Below are positions 18,214 through 27,805 of a stretch of 64,000 nt of DNA, piece after piece. The notes beneath the pieces are model-generated. The model did not search any database. It worked only from the letters and a program-made list of their open reading frames with translations, and was not told the DNA's origin. The stretch covers positions 1 to 64,000 of the forward strand of contig JAGXSU010000117.1 of the NCBI GenBank assembly GCA_018333785.1. Reading direction: 5' to 3'. This stretch comes from Methylomicrobium sp. GTDB lineage: Bacteria > Pseudomonadota > Gammaproteobacteria > Methylococcales > Methylomonadaceae. The stretch's first letter is position 1, and each line of letters starts with the position of its first letter. A program made the translations under genes and the position numbers.

Positions 18214-19159
18214 TCATCCTCGAAAAATTCCGGTAGGTATCAGCAGTTGTTTGCTGGGGGAAACCGTTCGTTATGACGGCGGCCACAAAAGCAACGACTA
18301 TGTGCGTAAAACGCTGGGAGAATACTTCCAGTTCGTGCCGTTTTGTCCCGAAGTTGAAAGCGGCATGGGTACACCCAGACCCCCGATTCAGTTGAGACAT
18401 ACCGATCAAGGCATTCGTTGTGTTGTAGTCAAAGATCATTCTGTTGACGTTACTGACCGCTTAAACAGCTGCGCTGAAAAACAACACGATTGGCTGGCAG
18501 GTTTGTGCGGCTACATATTAAAAAAAGACTCACCCAGCTGCGGAATGGAACGGGTCAAAATCTACAGAAATGATTTTGCAGACCGTAACGGCACCGGGTT
18601 ATTTGCCCAACACCTGAAAACTCATTTTCCGCTGTTGCCTATGGAAGAAGAAGGCCGTCTTGGTGATCCCAGACTGAGGGAGAATTTTATTCAGCGCGTG
18701 TATGTGATGTATCGCTGGAAACAGTTGAACGAAGCATCCGCCACTCCAAGAGCGCTTACCGAATTTCATGCCCGCCATAAATTGATAGCGATGAGTCACG
18801 ATCAAAACAGTGCCCGCGAACTAGGCCGGTTGGCGGCCAGCGCGGATAAAAAAAATATTCACCAGATCCTGCGCGAATACGGCGCTCAATTGATGCTCTG
18901 CCTGAAAAAAACGGCAACGCCGGGCAACCATGTGAATGTGCTTCAGCATATCCAGGGTTATTTAAAAAAATCCCTGGAAAGCGATGATAAAGCCGAATTG
19001 TGCGAAACGATTGAACGCTACCGCCTGGGCCAACTGCCGCTGATTGTGCCCATCACTTTGCTCAGGCATCATTTTCGAAGACAACCCGACCCTTTTATCG
19101 AGCAGTCTTACTACATGACACCCTACCCCCAAGAGTTGACCGTACTCAATGAAATTTGA
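18206..19159 (+). CDS. DUF523/DUF1722 protein (YbgA-like fusion)
   Basis: 317 residues. The N-terminal DUF523 half (about 8-150) has VGISSCLLGETVRYDGGHK, FCPEVESGMGTPRPP and KKDSPSCGMERVKIY, with conserved cysteines at SSC, FCPE and PSCG that could bind metal. The C-terminal DUF1722 half (about 195-310) has FHARHKLIAMSH and ends with YYMTPYPQEL. E. coli YbgA has only the second half and lies next to photolyase phr. This fusion form is often found with light- or UV-response genes. No phr is in this window. Biochemical role is unknown. Confidence 0.85.
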   Translation: MNSHPRKIPVGISSCLLGETVRYDGGHKSNDYVRKTLGEYFQFVPFCPEVESGMGTPRPPIQLRHTDQGIRCVVVKDHSVDVTDRLNSCAEKQHDWLAGLCGYILKKDSPSCGMERVKIYRNDFADRNGTGLFAQHLKTHFPLLPMEEEGRLGDPRLRENFIQRVYVMYRWKQLNEASATPRALTEFHARHKLIAMSHDQNSARELGRLAASADKKNIHQILREYGAQLMLCLKKTATPGNHVNVLQHIQGYLKKSLESDDKAELCETIERYRLGQLPLIVPITLLRHHFRRQPDPFIEQSYYMTPYPQELTVLNEI

Positions 19160-19193
19160 ATCCAAAAACGGCTGCTGGAAAGAGTACCTTTCT

Positions 19194-19331
19194 CACTTCA
19201 AATTTCGGCAGTTCCTAAGGAAGCAACGGGTTGTTCGGCAAAGGTTATCCCAGCAGGGATGCGGGCATAGAGCCTACAGGGATGGTTTTACGGCGTCCTT
19301 TGACGGGCAACCCGGTGCCGAATTTCGATCT
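19194..19331 (+). repeat. Dispersed palindromic repeat, copy 2
   Basis: 138 bases, nearly identical to the element at 51153-51291. The outer arms (TTCAAATTTCGGCA and GTGCCGAATTTCGA) are complementary with one indel. The inner core has a hairpin around CAGCAGGGATGC and then GATGGTTTTACGGCGTCC. It fills most of the gap between the YbgA-like gene and the EamA transporter. Confidence 0.88.
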
Positions 19332-19372
19332 GTAATAGGTATATTTCAGACGGTCTACTCGGGCAATCTTTA

Positions 19373-20272
19373 GTGCGTGTAGCTTTAGCTTTTTTTGCAC
19401 TGGTTTTACTTTGGTCCACCACGCCGCTAGCCATCAAATGGAGCGGTGAAGGCCCGGGTTATTTATTCGGCGCGATGGGCCGAATGGTGATTGGCTTAGC
19501 CTGCATGTTACCGGTCCTGCTGGTGATGCGGCAAAAACTGCCCTTAACGGCTAAAGCGCTGTCGACCTATCTGGCCGTTGCCTTGCAAATCTACGGCGCC
19601 ATGCTGTCGACTTATTGGGCGGCCCAATTTATTCCTTCCGGCTGGATCTCGGTGATATTTGGGTTAACACCCATGATGACTGCCTTAATGGCCGCCGTCT
19701 GGCTGACTGAAAAAAGCCTGAGCCCGACGAAAATTTTAGCTTACCTGATCGGCTTTTCGGGTTTGATGGTGATGTTCGGATCAGCGCTGGAAATCGGCCG
19801 GGAATCAGCATTAGGCATTGCTGCGGTGATGTTTTCCGCCTTCCTGCAATCAGCCAGCGCTGTCTGGATCAAGCGTGTCAACAGCCAACTACCGGCAATT
19901 TGCCAGGTCACAGGAGGGCTGTTAATCGCCGTGCCGCTCTATCTTGCGACCTGGTTCGGCATGGACGGCCAGTGGCCTGAGACCCTGCCGATAACCAGTC
20001 TGGTTTCAATCATTTATCTTGGCGCTATCGCAACGACGGTGGGTTTTGCGCTTTATTACTACGTCCTCACCCATTTGCCCGCAACCCAGGTTGCCTTGAT
20101 TACATTACTCACGCCCATTTTGTCCTTACTGCTGGGCAATGCTGTGAACCACGAACCGTTAAGCTCCAAAGTGCTGACCGGCACCGCATTAATCATGAGC
20201 GCCTTGTTGCTGCATCAGGGCAGCCTGCCCGGACGCAAGCGGCAGAAAGCCGCATTAAAAAAGCGAATTTGA
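19373..20272 (+). CDS. EamA/DMT-superfamily transporter
   Basis: 299 residues starting at GTG. Ten hydrophobic segments in two five-helix EamA repeats (about 1-140 and 150-285) mark an inner-membrane drug/metabolite transporter. Signature bits are LWSTTPLAIKWSGE at the first helix and AIATTVGFALYYYVL in the second repeat. The substrate is unknown; relatives export amino acids, nucleosides or drugs. The gene stands alone. A palindromic element directly follows the stop. Confidence 0.85.
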   Translation: MRVALAFFALVLLWSTTPLAIKWSGEGPGYLFGAMGRMVIGLACMLPVLLVMRQKLPLTAKALSTYLAVALQIYGAMLSTYWAAQFIPSGWISVIFGLTPMMTALMAAVWLTEKSLSPTKILAYLIGFSGLMVMFGSALEIGRESALGIAAVMFSAFLQSASAVWIKRVNSQLPAICQVTGGLLIAVPLYLATWFGMDGQWPETLPITSLVSIIYLGAIATTVGFALYYYVLTHLPATQVALITLLTPILSLLLGNAVNHEPLSSKVLTGTALIMSALLLHQGSLPGRKRQKAALKKRI

Positions 20273-20292
20273 CGAAATCAGACCCTATCGCC

Positions 20293-20459
20293 CAGCAATT
20301 CCCAGTTTGAACCTTTTATGTGGCATTGAGGGATGGGCGTAAGCTTTGCGAGGAACGCCTTAAAACCATACATGGAGACTTGACGGCAGCATCCCTGCTG
20401 CCGACATCCTCACAAAGCTTACGCCTCCCCTTTTTTTATCATCAAACTGGGAATTGCTG
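20293..20459 (-). repeat. Palindromic element with 16-bp perfect terminal inverted repeats
   Basis: CAGCAATTCCCAGTTT at 20293-20308 is exactly complementary to 20444-20459. Inner arms GGGCGTAAGCTTTG and CAAAGCTTACGCC also pair. Read on the minus strand, the centre has GCAGCAGGGATGCTGC then TATGGTTTTAAGGCGT, the same core as the elements at 19194 and 51153 although the outer arms are unrelated. It sits between convergent genes and could end transcription from both sides. Confidence 0.88.
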
Positions 20460-20472
20460 ACCGGAACTTGAC

Positions 20473-21561
20473 CTACGCAACGCCGGGGCCTTTTAACCAG
20501 GAAATAAATAATTTATAGCCCAACGCCAGCACAACGGCGCCAACGAAGAGCCCGATGATTCCGGAAAACAGCATGCCGCCTATCGCACCAATAAAGACGA
20601 TGATCATCGGCAGATTGAGTCCGCGGCCCATTAAAATGGGCTTCAGGATATTGTCTATAAATCCAACACCCAGCATCCAAACCATGAATACCGTTGCAAA
20701 TAAGGTGTCGTGTCCCGAAAAGACATAAATGATACACGGCACAAACAAGAGAAAAGTAGGCAGTTGCACAATGGCGATAAACAGACACAGAATCGTTAGA
20801 ATACCAGCACCGGGAATGCCTGCCACAAAGAAGGCCGCTCCCGCCAGTAGCGTCTGAATCAGAGCAACACCCAACACGCCGCGCGCCACGCCGCGAATCG
20901 TGGAAGTGCATAAGACGCTTAATTCCTCACCCTGTGTTCCTGCAATGCGCTTGCCGATAGCCAAAGCCAGATGATGCCCGCCCTTGCCATAGACCCAGAG
21001 CGTTCCGGAGATAATCACCGACACAATCAATTGTAAAATAGCCAGGATCGTTGAAGCGCCGGAGGCGAGCAGCCATTGACTGACCAACTTGATCTGTGGT
21101 GCAAATTGTTTGACCGAATCAGCCAGATTTGCTGCGGTTAGCTGCCAAAAATTGAATAAGGGCTCCCCAATTAAAGGCCAGGTAGCCACTTTTTCCGGAG
21201 GTGCAGGAATAGAAAAACCTTCCTGTTGAAATTTAAGCGTCAGTTCCTGAATATTTTCAGTCAGTATCCCAGCCAAAAACACACAAGGTCCAAGAATGAT
21301 GAGCAACAACAGGGTCGTTATCAATACGGCAGAAAGCTTTTCCCGGTCGCCCAGAATGGCCGATAGTGATTGATGAAGCGGATACAGGGCAACCGCAATA
21401 ATGATTCCCCAGGCCAGCGGATTGATAAAAGGGCTGGCAATTTGAAAACACCAGGATACCAACAGAAAAATAAGGCCGATCTTGATGGCCGATTCCACGG
21501 CATTCCGCGTAAAGTCATCGGTAGAAACAGAAGAGCGATCGTTTGTCATAGGAATTCCCAT
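20473..21561 (-). CDS. AI-2E/PerM-family membrane transporter
   Basis: 362 residues from the ATG at 21561 (MGIPMTNDRSS), which has an AGGA ribosome site; the frame opens 21 codons earlier (21624) without one, and an ATG at 21549 is also possible. It has eight or so membrane segments in the AI-2E transporter pattern, with paired N-terminal helices (LIFLLVSWCFQIASPFINPLAWGI), a long soluble loop at about 120-190, and C-terminal helices with the GVGFIDNILKPILMGRG signature. Relatives such as TqsA, YdiK and PerM export small molecules or exchange ions; the substrate is unknown here. Confidence 0.85.
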   Translation of the reverse strand: MGIPMTNDRSSVSTDDFTRNAVESAIKIGLIFLLVSWCFQIASPFINPLAWGIIIAVALYPLHQSLSAILGDREKLSAVLITTLLLLIILGPCVFLAGILTENIQELTLKFQQEGFSIPAPPEKVATWPLIGEPLFNFWQLTAANLADSVKQFAPQIKLVSQWLLASGASTILAILQLIVSVIISGTLWVYGKGGHHLALAIGKRIAGTQGEELSVLCTSTIRGVARGVLGVALIQTLLAGAAFFVAGIPGAGILTILCLFIAIVQLPTFLLFVPCIIYVFSGHDTLFATVFMVWMLGVGFIDNILKPILMGRGLNLPMIIVFIGAIGGMLFSGIIGLFVGAVVLALGYKLFISWLKGPGVA

Positions 21562-22032
21562 CAGTAGTTTCCTGATTAGCAAGCTGTTTGAGCTAAATCC
21601 ACACTCCCGTCCGGAAACCGGCATCCAGTGCCATGGAGGGTAAGCTGCTAACTATCCAATGGACTGAATCTTGTTAATCTCTGCCGAAATGACGCAGCCG
21701 GCTAGGGAAAAAGAGTTAGAATTGAAACTGCTTTGTAATCAAGGGTAGTTTTCAAAAATCAGGTTAGGAATCAGCACAAAATAACTTAGCCAATTGCCAG
21801 CCCTATCCCAGAGAGTACGTCTATTGACTCGGCGTTACCGTGAAAGTACACGAACTGAAGAGGGAGCGGTTGCTCGATCGACAGGTGTCGGCGGCAGGGA
21901 GCCGCCGTCAAGCCTAGACGGACGTATTCACGGCGTCCTGTCGGGCGAGTGACCGCTCTCTTTCACCTTAACACCTAGTACATTCATTTGACGTGGCGAA
22001 TACAGGACTTTCATGAACGGTTAGTAGGGCCG
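21562..22032. other. Intergenic region with palindromic element
   Basis: Between the AI-2E-type gene and the end of the RND operon. It holds the upstream region of the AI-2E gene and the repeat at 21840-21966. No gene is seen. Confidence 0.6.
21840..21966 (+). repeat. Palindromic element, third arm type
   Basis: 127 bases. GTGAAAG at the left end pairs with CTTTCAC at the right, and GAGCGGTTGCTCGATCGACAGG pairs imperfectly with the right arm (CCTGTCGGGCGAGTGACCGCTC, gapped). The centre has TCGGCGGCAGGGAGCCGCCG, then TCAAGCCTA and TATTCACGGCGTCC, aligning with the core of the other elements. It follows the RND operon on its downstream side. Confidence 0.82.
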
Positions 22033-23469
22033 TCATGGAAAAAACGAGGCTTCTTTGGGTTTCGGCACCATGGCTTTTTGCTCCGCGTCAACGATCCAGC
22101 CGCCGCCCATAGCCCTATACAACTGAATCAGAGCAACAAACGTATCACTGCGGGCCTGAACCAGTTCGATTTGACCTTCGTAATATTGGCGCAGCGCATC
22201 CAGCACTTCCAGATAAGAGGTATACCCCTCGTCATAGCGTATCCGCGACAGGCGCAAATAATTTTCTAAGGCTTCCACCCGCCGGGCCTGTGCACTTTGT
22301 TGTTCGTTGGATTTGGCACTGGCGATAAGACCGTCCTCAAACTCGCTGAATGCGGCAAGAATAGCTCTTTGGTAGCTGGCCAAAGCGGCTTGCTGACCTG
22401 CTTCGGCGGCTTGTACCTGACCGGCAACCCTTCCGGCTGTAAATATCGGCCCTAGCAAACGGGTGCCGATCGTCCAAAAATTAGCGCCTGGAACAAATAA
22501 TTGAGCCACTTCCATGCTGGCCTGACCTATATCGCCGGTGAGCGAGACTTTCGGGAAATATTCGCCTCGCGCAACACCAATGCGGGCGTTAGCCGCAATC
22601 AGATTTTGTTCCGCCTGCTGGATGTCCGGCCTGCGAATCAACTGCTCGGAAGGCAGTCCGGCCGGGACTGGGGGCGGAGACAATTCATCCAGCGAAAGGC
22701 CTCTATCGATAGCGCCGGGAGGCCTGCCCAGCAAAAGGCTCAACGCATGTTCGGTCTGGGCAACCTGCTGTTCAAAAAGAGGAATTTGCGCGCGGCGGCG
22801 TTCAAGTTCCGATGTTGACTGACTCACTTCGATTTCCGACGAATAGCCCATGTCAAAACGCGCTTTGGCAATCCGGTTTTCCTCGACCAGCGAATCAACG
22901 GTTTGCCGGGTTATTTCCAGGCGCCGGTCCAGAGCGCGAAGCACAATATAGGTTTGAGCGACGGAACTCACCAAGGTCAAGACGACCGCATTCCTGGCTG
23001 ATTCCTGCGCGAGCAAGTCTGCGCCTGCGGCTTCCTTGGCCCGTCGCAATTGCCCCCAGACATCCAGCTCCCAAAACATCGTGGCGCCTAACTGGGCTGC
23101 ATCGTTATCGGGCACTTTTCCGCCAAAACCGGTCGCTTCACCACTGGGTTGGCGGCGGTCATAACCTGCCTGACCGAATATCTGCGGAAACAGACTGGCG
23201 CGGGTAGCGCCGTATACGCCCATGAACTGCTCGACATTGGCTATCGCAACCTTGAGATCCAGGTTATTCATCAATGCTTGATCGACCAACTGATTCAGCA
23301 CCGGATCATGCAACTGTTCCCACCAGGGCAGATTAGCCGTTTCACGGGCATCTTCAGCGGCAAACCGCCATTGTGCCGGGGCCTCGATCTTCGGTTTCTC
23401 ATAATCCGGACCCACCATAAAGCATCCGGTCAAACTGAGAGCAAGCGCACCAACAATCAATTTACTCAT
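22033..23469 (-). CDS. RND efflux outer-membrane factor (OprM/NodT family lipoprotein)
   Basis: 478 residues. The lipobox LSLTGC (Cys at about 16) and the following FMVGPDYEKP are classic for OprM/CusC-type lipoproteins. Two repeated coiled-coil halves (for example ATRASLFPQIFGQAGYDRR and GVARGEYFPKVSLTGDIG) form the trimeric tunnel. It completes the tripartite pump by opening to the outside. Its start overlaps the permease stop by 8 bases, so translation is coupled. It is the last gene of the operon. Confidence 0.92.
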   Translation of the reverse strand: MSKLIVGALALSLTGCFMVGPDYEKPKIEAPAQWRFAAEDARETANLPWWEQLHDPVLNQLVDQALMNNLDLKVAIANVEQFMGVYGATRASLFPQIFGQAGYDRRQPSGEATGFGGKVPDNDAAQLGATMFWELDVWGQLRRAKEAAGADLLAQESARNAVVLTLVSSVAQTYIVLRALDRRLEITRQTVDSLVEENRIAKARFDMGYSSEIEVSQSTSELERRRAQIPLFEQQVAQTEHALSLLLGRPPGAIDRGLSLDELSPPPVPAGLPSEQLIRRPDIQQAEQNLIAANARIGVARGEYFPKVSLTGDIGQASMEVAQLFVPGANFWTIGTRLLGPIFTAGRVAGQVQAAEAGQQAALASYQRAILAAFSEFEDGLIASAKSNEQQSAQARRVEALENYLRLSRIRYDEGYTSYLEVLDALRQYYEGQIELVQARSDTFVALIQLYRAMGGGWIVDAEQKAMVPKPKEASFFP

Positions 23470-26400
23470 GATCGCTCTCCTCGTTTGCTGCCGGTAATTC
23501 TGATTTTTTATTGCCTGCCAAAGTTTCTACTGCATAAAAAAGAACAGGGATCAGAAAAATAGCAATGAAAGTGGCCGCAGTCATGCCCCCGATAACCGCG
23601 TAACCCATGACCCGGCGAGACAAGGCTCCGGCCCCACTGGCAACCGCCAGGGGCAGACACCCCAGAATAAACGACAATGCGGTCATCATGATCGGGCGTA
23701 ACCGCAATCGCGCCGCTTCCAGAGAGGCGTCATAAACGCTTTTACCTTCCTCAACGCCCATCTTGGCAAACTCAACGATAAGAATCGCATTTTTTGCAGC
23801 AAGACCTATCAGCATGACCAAGCCGATCTGTGCATACAGATTATTCTCGTAGTGGCCCACCATCAAGCCGGCGAAAGCTCCGAAAATAGCTATCGGCGTA
23901 CCCAACAAGACACTGAACGGCAAACTCCAGCTTTCATAGAGCGCGGCCAGAATCAAAAAGACGCAGAAAATAGCGAAACCAAAGACCACAGCAGGAGACA
24001 CACCCTCTTGTGCCTTTTTTTCCTGGTAGCTCATGCCGATATAGTCATAGCCCATGTCGGTCGGCATCGTTTCGGCAAAGACCTCTTCCATGGCCTTCAT
24101 CACCTGAGCCGAGCTGTATCCGGGATTCGCTGTGGCGCTGACCTGCTGACTTCGAAACAGGTTGTAGCGCATGGTAAATTCCGGCCCTTCGGTCTTGCGG
24201 ATACTGGTCAGCGTTTCCAGCGGCACGGTATTGCCCTCACTGTTACGCACATAAAACTGGCCTAACGATTGGGTATCCTTGCGGTATTCGCCTTCGGCCT
24301 GCACATAGACTTGCCACTGCCGCCCAAAACGATTGAAGTAATTGATAAAACCGCTGCCCATGTAAGCCTGCAAAGTCTTGTAGACATCGGACAGCTGAAC
24401 ACCTTGCTTAAGCACTTTGTCTCGGTCCACATCCACAAAAATTTGCGGAACAGAGGGCAGTCCGGTCGTGAACAATCCGGCAATTTCAGGCCGTTTCTTC
24501 GCTTCGGCAATAAATTTTTCGGTATTTTCAGCAAGATAGGCCACATCTTTACCGGCTCGGTCTTCGACAATCATTGTCACACCGCCCGACGTGCCCACAC
24601 CTGGAATCGCAGGTGGCGGAAATGAAAAGCCGATCGCGCCGGGCAACTGGGACAATTCCTTATTCAGATGCGCCTTGATGGCCGAATATTGCTCTTCGGG
24701 TTTGGTACGTTCGGCCCAGTTCTTGAGCGAAATGAAAAAGAACGTATTGTAGGTCGTAGTGGCTTGACTCAACATGTTGTAACCGATAACCGACGAGTAA
24801 TAAGCAACCCCTGGGGTATTTTTTAGAATTTCCTCAACTTGCCGGCTAACTTCATCAGTACGTTGTAAAGATGAAACAATAGGAAGCTGGATACCGGCAT
24901 AGAGATACCCCTGATCCTCGTCGGGCAAAAAACCCATAGGCACGTTTTTTCCCAGCCCGCCCGTAAGAAAGGTCAAGATGCCGAGAAAAATCATGCTGAT
25001 GATGGTTTTACGAATCAGCACCGCACAAAAACTTACATAACCTTTATTTGCAACCCCGAACCAGCGGTTGAAGCCGTCAAAAAATTTCTGCAACGGACCC
25101 GTTCCACGCACACGGGGCTTTAACAGCAATGCGGCCAAAGCAGGACTCAAAGACAGCGAATTGAATGTCGAGATCATCACGGAGACGCCGACGGTCACGG
25201 CAAACTGTTGATACAATTTGCCTGTGATGCCCGGAATGAATACTGTCGGCAAAAATACAGCAATGAGTGCCAGAGAAGTACCAATAATGGGGCCTGTTAC
25301 TTCTTCCATGGTCTTGAGCGTGGCTTCTTTGGGACTGAGTCCGTTTTCGATATGATGCTCAACCGACTCGACCACGACAATGGGATCATCCACCACTAGA
25401 CCAATAGCCAGTACTAATCCGAACAATGACAAGGTGTTGATCGAAAAGCCCAGCACTGGAAACAGCATAAAAGTGCCGATCAGCGATACCGGCACCGCCA
25501 ACAAAGGAATCAGGGTCGGCCGCCAGCCTTGCAGGAACAAAAAGACCACCAAAATAACCAGTACCAACGCTTCCAGCAAGGTATGCACGATTTCATTGAT
25601 ACCCTCGGTAACGGCCAGCGTGGTATCCAGAGCAACCACATATTCCAGATCTTCAGGAAAACGTGTTTTCAACTCCTCCATGGTTTTTTTAGCACTTTCA
25701 GCCGCATCAATGGCATTTGAACCCGGTAACTGGTATAGCGCAATCAAAGCGGCAGGCTTGCCGTTCAGACGTCCTACCAGATCATAGGTTTGAGCACCCA
25801 ACTCGATGCGTCCTACGTCCTTGATCCTGACTATGGAACCATTGGGCTCGGCACGCAGGACGATATTGCCGAACTCCTCCTCGGTCTGCAGACGGCCTTG
25901 AGCTCGCACCGCGTAAGTAAAATCCTGACCCGGCGGTACCGGCTCGGCACCGACTTTACCCGCCGGGTTCACATTGTTTTGTGCTTGAACGGCGCTGATA
26001 ATCTCGGGAATCGTGATATTGAGCTTGGCAAGCTGATCAGGCTTTACCCAGATACGCATCGCATATTGCCCGGCACCGAATACCGTGACACTGGCGATAC
26101 CCTTGACCCGGGTCATCTGATCGTTGATGTTGATGTAGGCGTAATTGGCCAGAAAAATATTGTCGTAACTGCCTTTGGGAGAATAGAGCGCGAACATGAT
26201 CAGTGGCGAGGCAGTCGACTTTTGCACGTTGACACCGTAATTCCGAACATCCTGAGGCAGTTGTGATTCAGCCTGTGATTTACGCATTTGCGTCAGCACT
26301 TGGTCGGTATTCGCGTCGGTCTCTACATCAAAGTTCACCCGTAAAGTCATCTGCCCGTTATTGGCATTAATGGAATACATGTAATTCATGTTATCCACGC

Positions 26401-26611
26401 CGGACATCTGCTGTTCTATAGGTGTAGCAACGGACTGTTCGACCGTAACCGCATCAGCACCGGTATAAGTAGTAGTGACCTGGATTTCAGGAGGCGCAAT
26501 ATCGGGAAACTGGGCAACCGGCAATCCGGCCATGGATACCAGCCCTATCATGACCATTAAGATGGCAATCACGATTGCCACGATCGGCCGGTTAATAAAA
26601 AATTTAGCCAT
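23462..26611 (-). CDS. RND multidrug efflux permease (AcrB/MexB type, HAE1)
   Basis: 1049 residues, the usual length. It starts MAKFFINRPIVAIVIAILMV; the porter motif GVDNMNYMYSINANNGQ and the membrane motif GLVVDDPIVVVESVEHHI are present. The latter carries the DD pair of the proton relay in TM4 (AcrB D407/D408), and GLAAKNAILIVEFAK carries the TM10 Lys (K940). It exports drugs, solvents or toxic metabolites using the proton gradient. It begins 6 bases after the adaptor gene. No local TetR or two-component regulator is present. Confidence 0.95.
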   Translation of the reverse strand: MAKFFINRPIVAIVIAILMVMIGLVSMAGLPVAQFPDIAPPEIQVTTTYTGADAVTVEQSVATPIEQQMSGVDNMNYMYSINANNGQMTLRVNFDVETDANTDQVLTQMRKSQAESQLPQDVRNYGVNVQKSTASPLIMFALYSPKGSYDNIFLANYAYININDQMTRVKGIASVTVFGAGQYAMRIWVKPDQLAKLNITIPEIISAVQAQNNVNPAGKVGAEPVPPGQDFTYAVRAQGRLQTEEEFGNIVLRAEPNGSIVRIKDVGRIELGAQTYDLVGRLNGKPAALIALYQLPGSNAIDAAESAKKTMEELKTRFPEDLEYVVALDTTLAVTEGINEIVHTLLEALVLVILVVFLFLQGWRPTLIPLLAVPVSLIGTFMLFPVLGFSINTLSLFGLVLAIGLVVDDPIVVVESVEHHIENGLSPKEATLKTMEEVTGPIIGTSLALIAVFLPTVFIPGITGKLYQQFAVTVGVSVMISTFNSLSLSPALAALLLKPRVRGTGPLQKFFDGFNRWFGVANKGYVSFCAVLIRKTIISMIFLGILTFLTGGLGKNVPMGFLPDEDQGYLYAGIQLPIVSSLQRTDEVSRQVEEILKNTPGVAYYSSVIGYNMLSQATTTYNTFFFISLKNWAERTKPEEQYSAIKAHLNKELSQLPGAIGFSFPPPAIPGVGTSGGVTMIVEDRAGKDVAYLAENTEKFIAEAKKRPEIAGLFTTGLPSVPQIFVDVDRDKVLKQGVQLSDVYKTLQAYMGSGFINYFNRFGRQWQVYVQAEGEYRKDTQSLGQFYVRNSEGNTVPLETLTSIRKTEGPEFTMRYNLFRSQQVSATANPGYSSAQVMKAMEEVFAETMPTDMGYDYIGMSYQEKKAQEGVSPAVVFGFAIFCVFLILAALYESWSLPFSVLLGTPIAIFGAFAGLMVGHYENNLYAQIGLVMLIGLAAKNAILIVEFAKMGVEEGKSVYDASLEAARLRLRPIMMTALSFILGCLPLAVASGAGALSRRVMGYAVIGGMTAATFIAIFLIPVLFYAVETLAGNKKSELPAANEESDHE

Positions 26612-26617
26612 GGCGGG

Positions 26618-27805
26618 TTAACTCCCGGCGGCAGCGGAAACATCCGCATAAGGTTTGGGGTCGACCTTTGCACCCGTCCGGGCTTTCTGGATGCCCTCCA
26701 CAATAACCCGCTCACCCGTTTGCAGCCCCTGCTCAACGACAATGAGGGTGTCGACATTTTCAGCCGTTACTACCGGGCGAATTGCCACGGTGTTATCAGC
26801 GTTGACGACGGCAACCAGTTTCCGGCCCTGCATATCAATGATGGCCCGCTGGGGAATCAATAGTGCTCCCTCTCTGTTTTTGACTATCGCCCGCACCCTG
26901 GCGTATTGTCCCGGACGAAGAAAACTACCGGGATTGGGAAATAGAATAGCGGCCTGAATCGTACCGGTTCTAACGTCGACTTGACGGTCAGCAAAGAAAA
27001 ATTTCCCCGGATGCTCGTAGGTTGAGCCATCGGCTAAGATGAGTTCCAATGGCCGGTTTTGCTTCGATTCCCCTCCATTCTGCCTCTCCCGGACAAACTC
27101 AAGATACTGCTGCTCGCTGAGCGGGATAAACGCTTTAATTGGATCGACCTGGGAAACCGTGGTGAGTACCGCATTCGAACTGCCGGGCCCCACCAGGTTG
27201 CCGAGTTGCGTTTTTGACAAACCTGCGATGCCGTCGATAGGCGAAGTTATTTTTGTAAAACCGAGTTGAAGCTGTGCACTGTCGACTGCGGCTCTGGCCG
27301 ACATCACTTCAGCCAGAACCGAAGCTTCACGGCCTACGGCATTGTCACGATCACGCACACTCACGGCTTTTTCCGGTAACAGTCTCTTTACCCGGTCCAT
27401 ATCCAGCCTGGCCGTTTTCAATTGGGCTTCCTGCCGTGCTAAATTGCTGCGGGCGCCATCTAACGCAGCCTGAAAAACTCTGGGATCGATTTCATACAAT
27501 AACTGACCTTTTTTGACCAGCTGCCCTTCTTGATAATGCTGTTTGATCAGATAGCCTGATATCTGGGCCAGAATTTGAGCATTCACCATTCCGTCGAGAG
27601 AACCCACCCATTCCTGATAGACGGGTACATCCCTTTGCTGTACTTCAGTAACTTCGACGACGGGCGGCGGCGGGGCCTGTATCTGTTTTTCCTTTTCACA
27701 TGCGATAGTCATGAAGACCAGAATCAGCGCCAGCGGACGGATAGGATCCCACTTCTTCTGATTATCGGATTGCTGCCCTGTTACACGGGTTAGTATTTCT
27801 TTCAT
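26618..27805 (-). CDS. RND efflux periplasmic adaptor (AcrA/MexE family)
   Basis: 395 residues. A hydrophobic N-terminus ends in TIACEK, a plausible but imperfect lipobox (Cys at about 35). The membrane-fusion pattern follows: first barrel strand (VPVYQEWVGSLDGMVNAQI), lipoyl half-motif (GYLIKQHYQEGQLVKKGQLLYEIDP), a coiled hairpin (about 110-180) and the second lipoyl half (TKITSPIDGIAGLS). It links the permease to the outer-membrane factor. It is first in the operon; its upstream region is shared with the divergent channel gene at 28181. Confidence 0.93.
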   Translation of the reverse strand: MKEILTRVTGQQSDNQKKWDPIRPLALILVFMTIACEKEKQIQAPPPPVVEVTEVQQRDVPVYQEWVGSLDGMVNAQILAQISGYLIKQHYQEGQLVKKGQLLYEIDPRVFQAALDGARSNLARQEAQLKTARLDMDRVKRLLPEKAVSVRDRDNAVGREASVLAEVMSARAAVDSAQLQLGFTKITSPIDGIAGLSKTQLGNLVGPGSSNAVLTTVSQVDPIKAFIPLSEQQYLEFVRERQNGGESKQNRPLELILADGSTYEHPGKFFFADRQVDVRTGTIQAAILFPNPGSFLRPGQYARVRAIVKNREGALLIPQRAIIDMQGRKLVAVVNADNTVAIRPVVTAENVDTLIVVEQGLQTGERVIVEGIQKARTGAKVDPKPYADVSAAAGS

